From Chionoecetes opilio (Eukaryota; Arthropoda; Malacostraca; Decapoda; Majidae): a stretch of 64,000 nucleotides of DNA. Made by a program: the position numbers and the translations under genes. The stretch covers positions 203,633-267,632 of the forward strand of contig JACEEZ010016536.1 in the NCBI GenBank assembly GCA_016584305.1. The letters are read 5' to 3'. Positions 45,229-56,364 of this stretch are shown piece after piece; positions within the stretch are counted from its first letter, which is position 1, and every line of letters starts with the position of its first letter. The notes beneath the pieces are model-generated. The model was not told the origin of the DNA, searched no databases, and saw only the letters and a list, made by a program, of their open reading frames with translations.

Positions 45229-46270
45229 TTAGATATGTATAAAACTAAAAATACTGATGCCGTCTTGGACTCGCTTGTGTTGGTACGACTGCCCAGATCT
45301 CCACTGGCCGGGGTTTTGAGAACAATTCTTGTATATCCCACCGGTGGAGGTACGACGGTGGGGCAAATCCACCTGCCGGGATTTGACGAGCATTCTTGCA
45401 TTTAGCCCAGTGTTGTCACGGAAGAAGATGACTGATCGGTAGCCAGGTGCTGAGAGTACAACAAGATCCTGCTCCTTATCACAAATCGACTTGATCAATG
45501 CTGATCACCGCATTGGCATACCGCCAAGTTCCAGGTAGCGCTCCATCAGGTTAACAGAATCCCACTTCTGGGATCGCTGATCTCTGAGCTCATTGACGAG
45601 TTCATCTAATGAAGCATGCAGAGTTGCTTCCTCTTTCGCCTTCCTTTCGCCTGGTGGCACTCGGCCGCTAAAATATCTCACGTAGCAGTCACGATGATAT
45701 CGTGCATCAGCAGCAAGAAGGTCGGCTGCTCTGACGGCGAGGCCGGATAGTCGCTGCAGCACTCCTCTGCCCAACCGTCTGCCCGTTCGGTGCACTCATC
45801 GTATATTTTATCTTCTATGGTGTACGACTTAGTTGTTCCATCTACACCTCTCTTGCCTTCAGTCTCTCACAAGATATGCCTGATTCCACCGATTCGGGTG
45901 TTTGGGATCTTGTTCCACAGGACATGGTCCACAGCAATAGAAACATTGATGTAACCAATCAAACGGAGACCCCTTGCTGGACCATGTCCTCTTTGTAGGT
46001 ATTGACTGAGGACTTGATACACTTTTTTGTTGTTTTTCTGATAATCGTTTGGCTATTATTGAGGTACTTCGCCACACATGATTCATGATACTGGACTTGA
46101 TACGTCGGATCATATTTAATTTTGGTTTTAAGTTCGACATGTATGTTATCACCATGAATTTCACTGTGTTCAATAATACTGTTTAGTCTTTCACCACCAG
46201 CCTTGATGACCTGAAGTCTGTCTTTGTCAGAGCAACTGTAGCAAAATTTGAAAAGGCATTTGTCATTCAT
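45229..46270 (-). pseudogene. CXC-family transposon protein, N-terminal part
   Basis: From ATG 46268-46270 the product reads MNDKCLFKFCYSCSDKDRLQ, YQVQYHESCVAKYLNN and, after a frame change near 45960, WLHQCFYCCGPC. An in-frame stretch then reaches GRGVLQRLSGLAVRAADLLA, DARYHRDCYVRYFSGR and LMERYLELGG (stop near 45505). A further frame carries DLVVLSAPGYRSVIFF (45498-45229). Paired Cys/His residues (CYSC, ESC, CFYC, ARYH...C) suggest zinc binding. The hAT element separates this from the C-terminal part. Frameshifts make it inactive. Confidence 0.65.
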
Positions 46271-47433
46271 TGTCTCTGTGGCCACCACCACTACCACCGA
46301 TAACTATCTACAACTACATGTACACTGGATTGTTAGTTCATGTTACCATCACCACATTAACGTCTTATCATTTCACCATCACCACACGAATATCGTCGCA
46401 ATCTACGGTGCATTACAATATTTCTTTAGGATCTGAAATAAAATAAAAATGAAACTGTTAACATTCTCTTCAAATATATATTAATACATATTGGCTCGAT
46501 CGATGTATCTGAACACAGAAGTTTATCCGCAAACTGTTTTCCATGGAAAGTATTCCATGGACGTACAGACGGACGGACGGATCGGCGGAAGGGCGGACAC
46601 GAAACAAGAGATCAATTTATATATAAACAAATTAATATAAATAGTAATGTGTATGTTGATCAGGTGAATGATGAATATCTAGAAAAGTAGAGTATCATAA
46701 AACATGACATGGGAACCTAACAGTAAAACACGTCTGACATGATGCATGTCTAACTTTCAGCTCTTCATCACACCAACAAGTGATCGAACCAACTGTATAC
46801 TTTAAAATTGTTTCAGTTCAATCTGAAGTCAGTTAATGTAAACATGAGTTCAGAATGATTTGCTACCGCGAATATGTGAATTACACACACGCACACACTA
46901 ACAATTTTATACATATTTCCCCTGAAAAATGACATTGAACTTGACTTTTTTATTGACCTCCAATTGAAAAAATAACCACGTAATTGAATTGCTCATGTCA
47001 AAATCATATGGAAAAGTGCTATTACATGTGATGCTAGACATAATAGTTAGTTTTTTATATTTATGTCTACGGAAGTCGGCCGTAATGGCGGCCATTTTGG
47101 ATTTCCGTTGATTTCTCGGATTGCCCAAGGATTTTCTCTTGTTATCCGCCTGATATGCTTTATAGACATCCTAATGATGTAGAATCCATTGAGAAAAAAA
47201 CTATCATTCCATGCAGGGTAACATTGAAAAACCCACTTTGGCAACCTGACAATAGGGGTGAACTGTGGAGTGATTATGTATTACATACATATTGATATAT
47301 TATGATATATTGATATTTTTATTATTTATAATTATTATTATGATTGAATTGATATGTTTTTAAGAATCTTAAAAGAGCAAAACTGTAAAGCTTTAGAGAA
47401 CAGAAAGTACAATTTATCACTGTAGTTTCTCAG

Positions 47434-47560
47434 GGCCAGGTTAGATGGTAGCAAACTTCCAGTCCAAAGTAAGGGTAGATAGATGGTGGAATAGTGGCAG
47501 CAAAGTTTTACCAGGTATGGTATGACCCCAGAGGCACAGTTTTTGTAGGAAACTGTTTGA
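47434..47560 (-). mobile_element. Degraded Jockey-like LINE remnant
   Basis: AGCAAACTTCCAG, a CAAAGTTTTACCAGGTATGG block and GGCACAGTTTTTG resemble 58260-58370 of the LINE at 54536-59897, with many differences. Confidence 0.55.
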
Positions 47561-47753
47561 ATAGTGAGTCCATCATTTTACTTTTGAGGGAGGTGATACA
47601 TTCTTTTCCTTATGCCCTTATAAGTGTAAATCTCCCTTCTATCTCATTCCATTACTGCTCATCCACCATACCCTTCCCATCACTCCATCTCCGCACTGAA
47701 GCTGTCCTCATTCACCATCACGAATCCCTCCGAGCCAGGTTGCCAAGGCCACC

Positions 47754-47894
47754 ATGGTGCTGGTGATGGTGGCCTCGCTTGGAACTTACGTGGTGGGGCC
47801 GTCCGTGGTGAAGGCGATCACGGAGGGAACTGCTTCAACCGATGCCGCCAAGCCCAGGAAAGAGGCCCAACAGTCTGCTGCAGCCACCCAGTGA
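47754..47894 (+). CDS. Putative 46-residue membrane microprotein
   Basis: ATG 47754 sits in a strong Kozak context (GCCACCATGG) and opens a 46-codon frame to TGA 47892. The product starts with a hydrophobic segment (MVLVMVASLGTYVVGPSVVK, likely one membrane pass or a signal anchor) and ends in a short hydrophilic, Ala/Gln-rich tail. The upstream frame is also open, so this could be the last part of a longer coding exon. AATAAA at 48179-48184 is a plausible poly(A) signal. The layout (N-terminal anchor, small polar tail) is that of small mitochondrial or ER anchored proteins, but I recognise no family. It is convergent with the receptor gene, whose own poly(A) signal lies only about 200 bases further on. 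Confidence 0.4.
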   Translation: MVLVMVASLGTYVVGPSVVKAITEGTASTDAAKPRKEAQQSAAATQ

Positions 47895-48178
47895 GAGTAA
47901 TGTCTTGATAGTCTTGATTGGATTCATTACAGCGATACACAACTTGCAGATGAGTTTTGTCACTACTTATGTGACGTAGTTGTATATTTTGTGAACAAGA
48001 ATATTTTACCACATAACACATAAATTTCCTAAGTATGTACAGTACCTATTGATAGGTGTTAGGTAAGCGATGTCACACACAATATGTTAGGTGTGATACA
48101 TCTTACTTTACACAATTATTTATTTGTCGTATCAAGGAAGGCTTCTCTGTAGCCTACCACCACCATCGTGACTCCCCC

Positions 48179-48184
48179 AATAAA
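48179..48184 (+). terminator. Poly(A) signal AATAAA for the microprotein gene
   Basis: Canonical hexamer 285 bases after the stop codon at 47892-47894. The only one on the plus strand in this interval that I noted. Confidence 0.4.
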
Positions 48185-48389
48185 TGTCATCAGTCTCGCT
48201 GGAACTGTTTTCCCCTTGACCGAGAAGTAGAAAGAAGTAGCCCTTAAAGAGTAGAGGTGTGACCCACGATCGGTGTGTGTGTGTGTGTGTGTCCCATTGC
48301 CTTGTAGTAACTTCTAAGATCATGAACAGCTGCAATATTTCTGTCAAATGACTGAAGAGAAACGCAGTGAATACATTATTATATATTGT

Positions 48390-48395
48390 TTTATT
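48390..48395 (-). terminator. Poly(A) signal AATAAA for the class C receptor-like gene
   Basis: AATAAA on the minus strand, about 260 bases after the stop at 48653, so the transcript appears to end here. No seven-helix domain lies between the membrane segment and this signal. Confidence 0.55.
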
Positions 48396-48436
48396 CTACG
48401 CTTTAATTCTGAAATTTTCAAAACATACTATCATCT

Positions 48437-48475
48437 TCGTCTTTTCTTCGGGGTTCTTTATGGGAGCGGTCCGCC
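48437..48475 (-). other. Possible alternative terminal exon of the receptor-like gene
   Basis: After a TTTTCAG acceptor at 48476, one frame reads ADRSHKEPRRKDEDDSMF then stop, a plausible charged cytoplasmic tail. No canonical GT donor in the correct phase was found before the TGA at 48653, so this may be 3' UTR read by chance. Confidence 0.25.
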
Positions 48476-48652
48476 CTGAAAATATAAAGTGAATATTGCA
48501 AAAGGGAACTGGTAAACTGTAGCTCAAAAAGGTATAGTGTTCTCATGAGATACTCGCACTGACACTCAAGAATTAAATCAATAAGAACTAATATGATGTT
48601 TTACCCATCAAAGTATCGTGTTTCAATTGAATGCAAATTTTTCTGGCCTCAT

Positions 48653-51600
48653 TCAATCTCTCCTGGGAGGTTTGATGATACTGTAGATACAGAAGATGGT
48701 GGACAAGATAAAGATCATGAAAATGAAGGTGAAGCCCATGGCGAAGACGGCTAACTCCCATCGAGAGAGTTGGTCAGGGTCTGGCAGCACCCAGTTCCAC
48801 CAGTCTGCACCGCCAAGGATGTTTATACCTGTTGGTGCCAGGGATATAAGGAACAGAAGACTCATGAAAGGGATAATGGGTTACTATTTGCATTAATCAA
48901 ATGAGAAAAGGGACAAACGGTAGAGTTGCCACAAATAGAGCTTGCTTAGACAGTGTCATGCAAAGTGTAGGATGAAAAGCAGACTGGGGAGAAAACGTAT
49001 CAGAGACGTGGTGAGGCCAGGTAGGCCATTTAAAAAAATACCATGGGAATGACTAGATGAAGTACTTTACATATTTTAAAATGAATAGTGGTGAAGGTAA
49101 AGTGTCAAGAGGTATACAAAGTAACACAAAATTGACCATGAATGAGATCTTCCGGAAGGATGTAAAAAACAGGTTGTAGCTATAACAGACATGTTGCACA
49201 TAGGTAGATATGGTGCTTGGCGAGTTTATCAGGTTACAAAGGCATACCCATGTAAACAGGAAACTTAGCTCAAAACTATGGTAATGACCAACCAAGATGT
49301 GGTCATCTTGTGTGAATCAGCAGCCACTGTAGAATAACACGTGATCAAGGTAACTCACTTGTGGAGGATGGGGATGTGGGTGTAATGAGGCGACAGGGGC
49401 ATCGATTACCACACCGAGTTTCCAGCGGATCCAACAACCCCAGCACCGCCGAGGACTCATCTGCCTGACCCACCTGCGAAGGAGGGGGTAGGGAGTTAGA
49501 ATTGTAATGGAGCACATCGAGCACAAAGACAGTTCGGTTCAGTATGTACATACCTTGTGTAAATAGGACTACCTTTACATTGCATCTTCACATTAGTAGA
49601 ACACAGAAACCTAGATAGCCTGGATCCTATATATGTGCAGTGAAGATACGGCACTTTATTAACTAACCCGTGGCATGTCATGAATCTTACGTGAAATAAA
49701 GACATTGCAATATCCCAGGAGGCTATGAAGCTTTTGTACAACGGTTAGGTAAGGGCAAAGAAGTGTATGTATGTCAAGTCTATTATTACAAGTAACACAT
49801 TTAGCAACTACTTTTATTTTTTCACTGACCTGTGTGAGGTTGCCACCTGTGAGCAGCTTGACTCTGTAACGGGGCAGATCGTTACTCCCGGGATCTAGAC
49901 CCGCTTCGATCAGTTCAGGGAAAGCTAGTGTGGCTATCTCATGTAGAGAGGCTGTCATCAACAGCTCGTGCCACATGGAGGCCTCCATAGCGCGCAGTCT
50001 AGGGCATAGGATATCTTGGTCGTCACAGTAGGCTGCTTTTGCCTTGCGCAACGCCTCGACATAAACTAGTACGGCAGCGATGGCGGCCGGGGCTGCAGCA
50101 TCGTAGCCAAAATAGGTGCTACATTCTTTACAGGCAGACACAGCTTCCAAATAGCGGCGACGGAGGGTATCAGCTTCGTCCATGTCTCGTTGCAAAAAAA
50201 GTTGAAACTCAGACAAGACTGGAGCCATGCGCTGAAGGATGAGGGTGGGCGTCTCCACCTCCGCCAGCTCCACTTGAGGCACCGGGCCGCCAGTCTCCAG
50301 GAGAAGGAGGAGGTCGGCGGGTCCCCCGGCGTAACTTAGTGCATGAGCCAGGCGTTGTACTTCGTGCCTTGTTCCCAGGATGACGAGAGCTCCAGGGCCG
50401 GGCCGCAGCGTTTCTGCTAAGCGGGCAACATTGATAGCCTCAATCACTGTCTCCACACAGATATACGTGTGTTCAGCCGCTGTGACAAAGTGCTCCGCCA
50501 ACGTCCTACCCTCCAGGTCGGCTGTATGCACCACACTCACTGCCTCCACTCCGGCACCATTAAGCACGTGAACCGCAGCCTACAACACATTTATTCATGT
50601 AGTACATAGGCTACGTATTGACGATTATGATGAAGTAAATACATAATAATTATGCAAATAACATATTTGATAATTAAAGCAATGATAATGCGACTTGTTA
50701 TAAAGTGTCATCCGCCAGTCATGTCCCTTATATCTTATATAAGCCATTCCAGAGTCTTTTTATGGTTAGAGCTCCACATGTGTATCTGTGTATCTGTGCA
50801 CCTCTACCCCTGCTTCTAACTTTACCAATATGGAAATATTGAAAACAAATCTTGTATACCTTGACGCCCACACCAACCTGGACGGAGCGATGGGGAGCCG
50901 GAGAGATGAGGTCGATGAGGCCGTCGCCAGCAGCCGCACGAGGGCCATACGCCACAACAGGAGTGCCCAGGGTTTGCGTGGCCTTGCTCACTGCTGACGC
51001 TGAGTGTATGTCTCCAGGGCCTGTGCCGCTCAGAGAGAATAATGTGTGTTTACATAAGTGGAAAATGCTGCAGCTAGATATGTATATTTCCTTCTCAAGT
51101 GTTATGAATTATTCATACTATAATGAAGGAACAAAGTTAGACAACGAAGATATCAGGAGTAGGAGGAAGTAAAATAGCAAGAGAGTTTATTTGACAAATT
51201 AATGTTTATCAGTGTGCTATACAAGTATCCGTCGGTCCGGCAAGGACTTGAGTTCCTGGTGGGACACGTGAGACACTCAACGACTCACCCAGGTAGCCGA
51301 GGGTGAGGACAGGCAGAGGGCACGCAAAAGCATCGGCTGCCCAGGCTTGAATGGCAGCCTTCACACTGAGTTCCTCCAAACCACAGGTGTCTGCCGCTCG
51401 CAATCCTGCAGTATATTTCTGACATCACTCTCCATACACCTTCTCTGGCTTAGGTAATCAAATTATTATTTGCATTATTAATAACAAAAGTTCTGAGACT
51501 AACACAAGCTCTTATACGTTAACTACTAAAAAAGTAAATAGGTGCCTCAGAAGCATTACCAAACATGCAGCAGGAGATAGCGTTGTGGAGGTCAGTGATG

Positions 51601-51768
51601 GAAGGTGCGGGTAGGCGAGAAGGGAGGAAGGGGAGGATGGAACAGGAAGGGTGCAGGGAATAGGGATGGACACTCACCCAGGCGGACTCCGGGCACTAGG
51701 CTCAGGTGGTTGACTTTATTCACCGCCAGCTTGGTCGCCTCTAAGATTTGTACGGATGTCAGGTCCAG
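48653..51768 (-). CDS. Class C GPCR-like (mGluR-type) ligand-binding protein with a single membrane segment, six exons
   Basis: Exons inferred from GT-AG sites with matching phases: 51768-51678, 51405-51289, 51020-50860, 50579-49830, 49473-49359, 48828-48653. The first reads ILEATKLAVNKV and LVPGVRLG, and the second opens LRAADTCGLEELSVKAA. This is the metabotropic glutamate receptor pattern (ATLFAIDxIN..LLPGxxLG..DTC). The third joins as LTLGYLGPGDIHSASAVSKA and GTPVVAYG (lobe 1 GPGSS region). The fourth (750 bases) has VEAVSVVHTADLEGRTLAEH, TYICVETVIEA, AAVLVYVEALRKA and CDDQDILCPRL (lobe 2 and the CP.M-like site). The fifth carries a short Cys cluster CGNRCPCR instead of the usual nine-cysteine domain. 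The last encodes one hydrophobic segment (ELAVFAMGFTFIFMIFILST and on) and ends KPPRRD. There is no 7TM domain. The 5' end is incomplete: no signal peptide was found upstream. The product would bind a small ligand outside the cell with little cytoplasmic machinery. Confidence 0.7.
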
Positions 51769-51799
51769 CTGAACGAATGGTGTATGAGGTTGTTGATAT

Positions 51800-51945
51800 T
51801 CTTATTATAGATGTTACTGATATAATCAGTATCATTATTACTATGATTATCATTATTATTATAATTATTACTATCATTATTATTTTTATTATTATGATTA
51901 TTATTATGATTAGTAGTAGTAGTAGTAGTAGTTGTAGTAGAGCGT
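51800..51945. repeat. ATT/ATC microsatellite in the receptor gene's 5' flank
   Basis: Imperfect ATT and ATC triplets run to about 51905, then TAG triplets at 51912-51932. It lies upstream of the first recognised exon. Confidence 0.9.
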
Positions 51946-52035
51946 CGGCTACAATTATCGAGTCCACAGTTATCACACTTTTTCAGAAAAATTACTCTGC
52001 GAACCCCCTTTAAACTTTAGTGGCTCTTTGGTCAT

Positions 52036-52150
52036 TTGCTTACAACATGTAACATGTACTCACCCGGAACGTTTCTAAACCTATCATGCAACCAGAGAGC
52101 TTCACCGAGAGGTGTCACTCGGGCGATTTAACATTGCGCGCCATTTTGAT
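52036..52150 (-). repeat. Motif shared in inverse with 62880-62960, possible first exon
   Basis: On the minus strand CCCGAGTGACACCTCTCG and GAAGCTCTCTG also occur at 62907-62940 on the plus strand, near AAAATGGCG in both. Here an ATG (MIGLETFR) runs in phase 0 into a GTGAGT donor at about 52065, which could splice to the exon at 51768. No signal peptide results, so a first-exon role is only a possibility. Confidence 0.35.
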
Positions 52151-52415
52151 TTCATGACGACAGCGATCCTAGCGGAGGGGTGCCCTGTGTTTGCTCTGAC
52201 AGTCGCCCGTGCAGATAGAGGGAGAATCCCACCTCCTTTTGGTGATGATGGGGTGATAATGGAAGGTGGGAGAGAGGGAAGGAAGGAGATATGAGAGAAG
52301 GAAAAGAGGAATAAGGAGTAAGGAAGAAATTGGAGGGATGGAAAGAGTCAGAAAAGGAACTGACGAGGAAAGAAAGAATTAAGGAATCAAAGGAGGGGGG
52401 AGGGAAGTCCTCCAT

Positions 52416-53075
52416 TCACCCATCACCCCACACCCATTCACTCACCCATCACCCCCACCCATTCATTCACCCATTACCCATCACCCCCCACCCATTCACT
52501 CACCCATTACCCATCATCATCCCCACCCATTCACTCACCCATTACCCATCACCCTCCACCCATTACCCATCACCCCCACCCATACCCATCACCCCACACC
52601 CATTACCCATACCATCACCCACACCCATTACACATCACCCATACCCATCCATCACCCCACACCCATTCACTCAGTCATTACCCATCACCCCACACCCATT
52701 ACCATCACCCCCCACCATTCACTCACCCATTACCCATCATCCCCCACCCATTCACTCACCCATTACCCATAACCCCACACCCATTCACTCACCCATCACC
52801 CCCCACCCATTCACTCACCCATTACCCATCACCCCCACCCATTCACTTACCCATTACCCCTCACCCATTCACTCACCTATCACCCCACACCCATTACCCA
52901 TCACCTCACACCCATTCACTGACCCATTACCCATCACCCCCCACCCATTCACTCACCCATTACCCATCACCCCCCACCCATTCACTCACCCATTACCCAT
53001 CACCCCCCACCCATTCACTCATCCATTACCCATCAACCCCCACCCATTCCCCATTCACTCACCCATCACCCCACA
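52416..53075. repeat. Minisatellite, ~32-34-bp CACCCATTCACTCACCCATT unit
   Basis: About 660 bases of irregular tandem units built from CACCCATTACCCATCACCCC and CACCCATTCACTCAC words. Plus-strand open frames (His-Pro-rich) are artefacts of the array. Confidence 0.95.
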
Positions 53076-53436
53076 CCCATCCAGAATTAGGTTAGGATAA
53101 GAACAATAGAAAATATGTAATATAAAAGGCAAAACCAACAACAGAGGTATGGATGGATACATGTGTGGCAATCAGCATTAAAGAACACAGTCACCGATTT
53201 CTCTCACACTCTTGTTTTTTTTTAAAGAGGTGAAAAATCCTGACCCCTTGCAGCTTTCTGACTGATATTTGATGCCACGGAAAAGGGAATACTACGCTTC
53301 TTCTAAATTTCAGTTGTATTGTATCATAGTTAACCATATCAGGTAAACATTACATGGCCATCATTTTAAGCATGAGACCGTAAGATAGAATGGAATTTTC
53401 GCCTAGTAAAAAAAAGACAATAATTCCCTAACTTAG
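53076..53436. other. No gene seen
   Basis: Between the minisatellite and the next TIR element. Nothing recognised. Confidence 0.5.
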
Positions 53437-53790
53437 GGCCTCTTCCATTTGCGACATTACAAGAACCAGTTCACGGAACCTAAGAATTCAGGCGTTCTAT
53501 TTGCGCACGAAAACCTGGGTCCGAGGCAAAGCGCGTAGTGACTCAACAAAACCCGTGAACTTTCTCTACTCAATGAGGTGTACTGGAAGTTTTAGTATAC
53601 ACATGGTGCTTGGGATTTAGGAGGTTTTCCAGTTCATAACGCAAACAATGGTCGCCTGTGAGGCCCGTATTCTCTCTTACGTGAAGGATCTTCCGCATCA
53701 CGAGCTGAGAGATGTCGACGGCATATACAGGCCCTGTCGAGGCCATGCGTTCCTGCGATCTTAACTTGATTTGTCCCTTCACTACAGCTA

Positions 53791-53882
<92 letters not shown>

Positions 53883-54028
53883 TTTGCCTCGCCAGCTGAG
53901 TACGTTTGTAAACAAAAAACGGGGTTTTTGCGTTTCATTTGTGACACGCGAACCCAACCCTGAACCCAGAACCCAACCCTGAACTGAAAGAACTGGTTCA
54001 TGCAACTTGGGCACAAATGGAAGAGGCC
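53437..54028. mobile_element. TIR element with GGCCTCTTCCATTTG ends, containing a CT run
   Basis: The left end GGCCTCTTCCATTTGCGACA and the right end in inverse (GGCCTCTTCCATTTGTGCCC) share further inner ACCAGTTC blocks. A second copy begins at 63874. The interior holds a (CT)n tract at 53797-53873 and a minus-strand frame (53796-53575) reading MASTGPVYAVDISQLVMRKI and on, with no recognised domain. Target duplication unclear. Confidence 0.7.
53797..53873. repeat. CT microsatellite
   Basis: About 38 uninterrupted CT units followed by a T run. Confidence 0.97.
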
Positions 54029-54178
54029 TATACCCATCACCCATTCACTCACTTGCTATCGTTGTGACTGTTATAACAAAAAAAAATGTGTGGGGGGGGG
54101 GGAGAGGGTATTGAGATTGGAGACAATTTATTGGAATGACGGGGCTTCGGTATGAAATACAAAAAGAACAAAAGGTTT

Positions 54179-54534
54179 TGTTACGTATAACGTAATGCAT
54201 GACGTGTTTTTGTGTGTGTGTGTGGTGGTTGGAGGCGTGTGTGGGTGTATGAAGCAGCGTGAGGGTGCCTGGTAGGTGCGACCTTGGACACCAGCAGTGA
54301 GAGGGTGGCTGCCGGGTGGGAGGCGGGGGAGGGGGTCAGAGGACACAAGGGTGGCGGGCTGGCACTGCCTGCGCTTACCAAGACAGAGAGTTGAACGTGG
54401 TCGCGTGCGGGTGTAGCGTGGGGGAGGAGGCGCGTGGATGTAGTTGTGGTTGTGGCGTGGTTGTGTGTGGTTGTACTGTGGAAGGAACTGTTGACTGTAG
54501 TGTACGTAGTGTAGCCTTTCCGACCGTCTACAAG

Positions 54535-54535
<1 letters not shown>
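54179..54535 (+). repeat. 5' LTR, first piece
   Basis: Nearly identical to 62074-62436. Starts TGTTACGTATAACG. Confidence 0.9.
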
Positions 54536-54570
<35 letters not shown>

Positions 54571-54687
54571 CATCACAAGGAACTGGCCAAGGGCACAACA
54601 AAAATGGGTAACACAAAGCCCGCTTAGTTGCCAGTCCCTATAAAGAAGACAGTAAGAAAATAAAATAAAAACGAGGGGTAGGCCAAT

Positions 54688-56036
54688 TTAGCGAGGGAGG
54701 TGTCTTGTTACTTTTCTTTTGAAAAGATTTAAGTCATAGGAAAGTGGAAAAATAGAAACAGGAAGCGAGTTCCAGAGTTTACCAGTGAAAGGGATGAAAG
54801 GATAAAGATACTGATTAACTCTTGCATTAGGAAGATGGACAGAATAGGGATGAGAATGAGTAGAAAGTCTTGTGCAGCGAGGCCGCGGGAGTGGGGGAGG
54901 CATGCAGTTAGCAAGTTCAGAAGAGCAGTGAGCATGAAAATAACGGTAGAAGAGAGCAAGAGAAGCAACATTGCGGCGGTGATTTAAAGATTGAAGACAG
55001 TCAGTCAGAGGAGAGGAGTTGATGAGACGAAAAGCTTTTGACTCCCTGTTTAGGAGAGCTGTATGAGTGGATCCTCCCCAAACATGTGAGACATACTCCA
55101 TACATGGGCGGATAAGGCCTCTGTAGAGAGCAAGCAATTGGGGGTGGGGGGGTGGGGGGGAGAAAAAAAAGGACGCAGACGCCACAGCACACCTAACTTC
55201 TTAGAAGCTGTTTTAGCAAGAGATGAGATGTGAGATTTCCAGTTCAGATTTTTAGTAAAGGATAGTCCTAGAATGTTCATTGTAGAAGAAGGAGACAGTT
55301 GAGTGTCATTGAAGAAGAGGGGATAGTTATTTGGTAGGTTTTGTCGAGTAGATAGGTAAAGAAATTGGGTTTTTGAGGCATTGAACAAAACAAGGTTTGC
55401 TTTTCCCCAATCAGAAATTATAGAAAGATCAGAAGTTAGGCGCTCGGTGGCATTTCTCCGTGAATCACTTAGTTCCTTTTGAGTTGGACGTCTAATAAAC
55501 GACGTTGAAAAATGCAGGGTAGAATCATCAGCGTAGGAGTGGATAGGGCTTTGAGTTAGACTTAGAAGATCATTAATGAATAATAGAAAGAGAGTGGGTG
55601 ATAGGACAGAACCCTGGGGAACACCACTATTGATAGATTTAGGAGAAGAACAATGTCCGTCTACAGTAGCTGCAATAGAACGGTTTGAAAGGAAACTTAA
55701 AATGAAGGTACAGAGAGAAGGATAGAAACCGAGTGAGGGTAGTTTGGAAATTAAAGATTTGTGCCAGACTCTATCAAAAGGTTTTGATATGTCAAGGGCA
55801 ACAGCAAAAGTTTCACCGAAACCCCTAAAGGAGGATGACCAAGATTCAGTTAGGAAAGCTAGAAGATCGCCAGTAGATCGCCCTTTACGGAAACCGTACT
55901 GACGATCAGATAGAAGATTGTGAGCAGATAGATGCTTAAGAATCTTCTTATTTAGTAAAGATTAAAAAACTTTAGAAAGGCAGGAAGTCAAAGCTATAGG
56001 ACGGTAGTTTGAAGGATTAGAACGGTCACCCTTCTT
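54688..56036 (-). pseudogene. Jockey-like LINE reverse transcriptase, 3' half
   Basis: On the minus strand from 56036: the FKKGDRSNPSNYRPI-type entry, then KPFDISRVWHK and QGSVLSP-type regions in broken frames. These lead into NILGLSFTKNLNWKSHISSL, LYRGLIRPCMEYVSHVWGGS, RESKAFRLINSSPLTDCL and the conserved end TGKLWNSLPVSIFPLSYDLN. The frame is interrupted near 55165 by a GT-rich run. It is collinear with 58248-58826 once the Harbinger-type element is removed. Confidence 0.75.
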
Positions 56037-56364
56037 AAGGCGGCGTCACACTAGCACTTTTTCCGTCTAGTTAGTCGAACTTCGTCGCTCTGACTAGTTT
56101 TTTCTCGCTCTGACTAGTTAGTCCGTCTGCATCTGTCAAGTCTGAGGCAGTCGCTCGTGATCGTCTTTGTCTGCAAAGTTAAAGTCAACTTTCTTAGTCA
56201 AATCAAAATCCATAGTGATTACTTTAAAGATATTCAATATAAATCAGTAAGTTTTTGCAAATTATAATTCAATACGTTTAGAAGTATTATAAATATTCAA
56301 GTGACTATTGTACATGTAGATACATTTAAAAGCCGGTTCTATATAACAGCCAACAGTCTCTCGC

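Larger units (their letters stand above)
41734..47254 (-). mobile_element. 5.5-kb TIR transposon encoding a CXC-domain protein
   Basis: Left arm 41761-42065 and right arm 46915-47218 are long inverted repeats (about 305 bp, roughly 85-90 percent alike by eye). They share CCCTGCATGG, GATTCTACATCATTAGGAT, GGCGGATAACAAGAGAAAAT and AAAAGTGCTATTACATGTGA-type blocks. The outermost GTCAGGT and ACCTGAC lie at about 41733 and 47254. Between the arms lies one minus-strand gene, N-terminus near the right arm and C-terminus near the left arm, split by a hAT element. Inverted ends plus a single gene indicate a DNA transposon. Class unknown to me. Confidence 0.75.

Noticed and set aside
47754..47894. Identification as PIGBOS1 or another named small mitochondrial protein
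   Set aside because: Only the general layout is similar; no convincing residue match.
52330..53100. 256-codon His-Pro-rich ORF
   Set aside because: Entirely minisatellite sequence.
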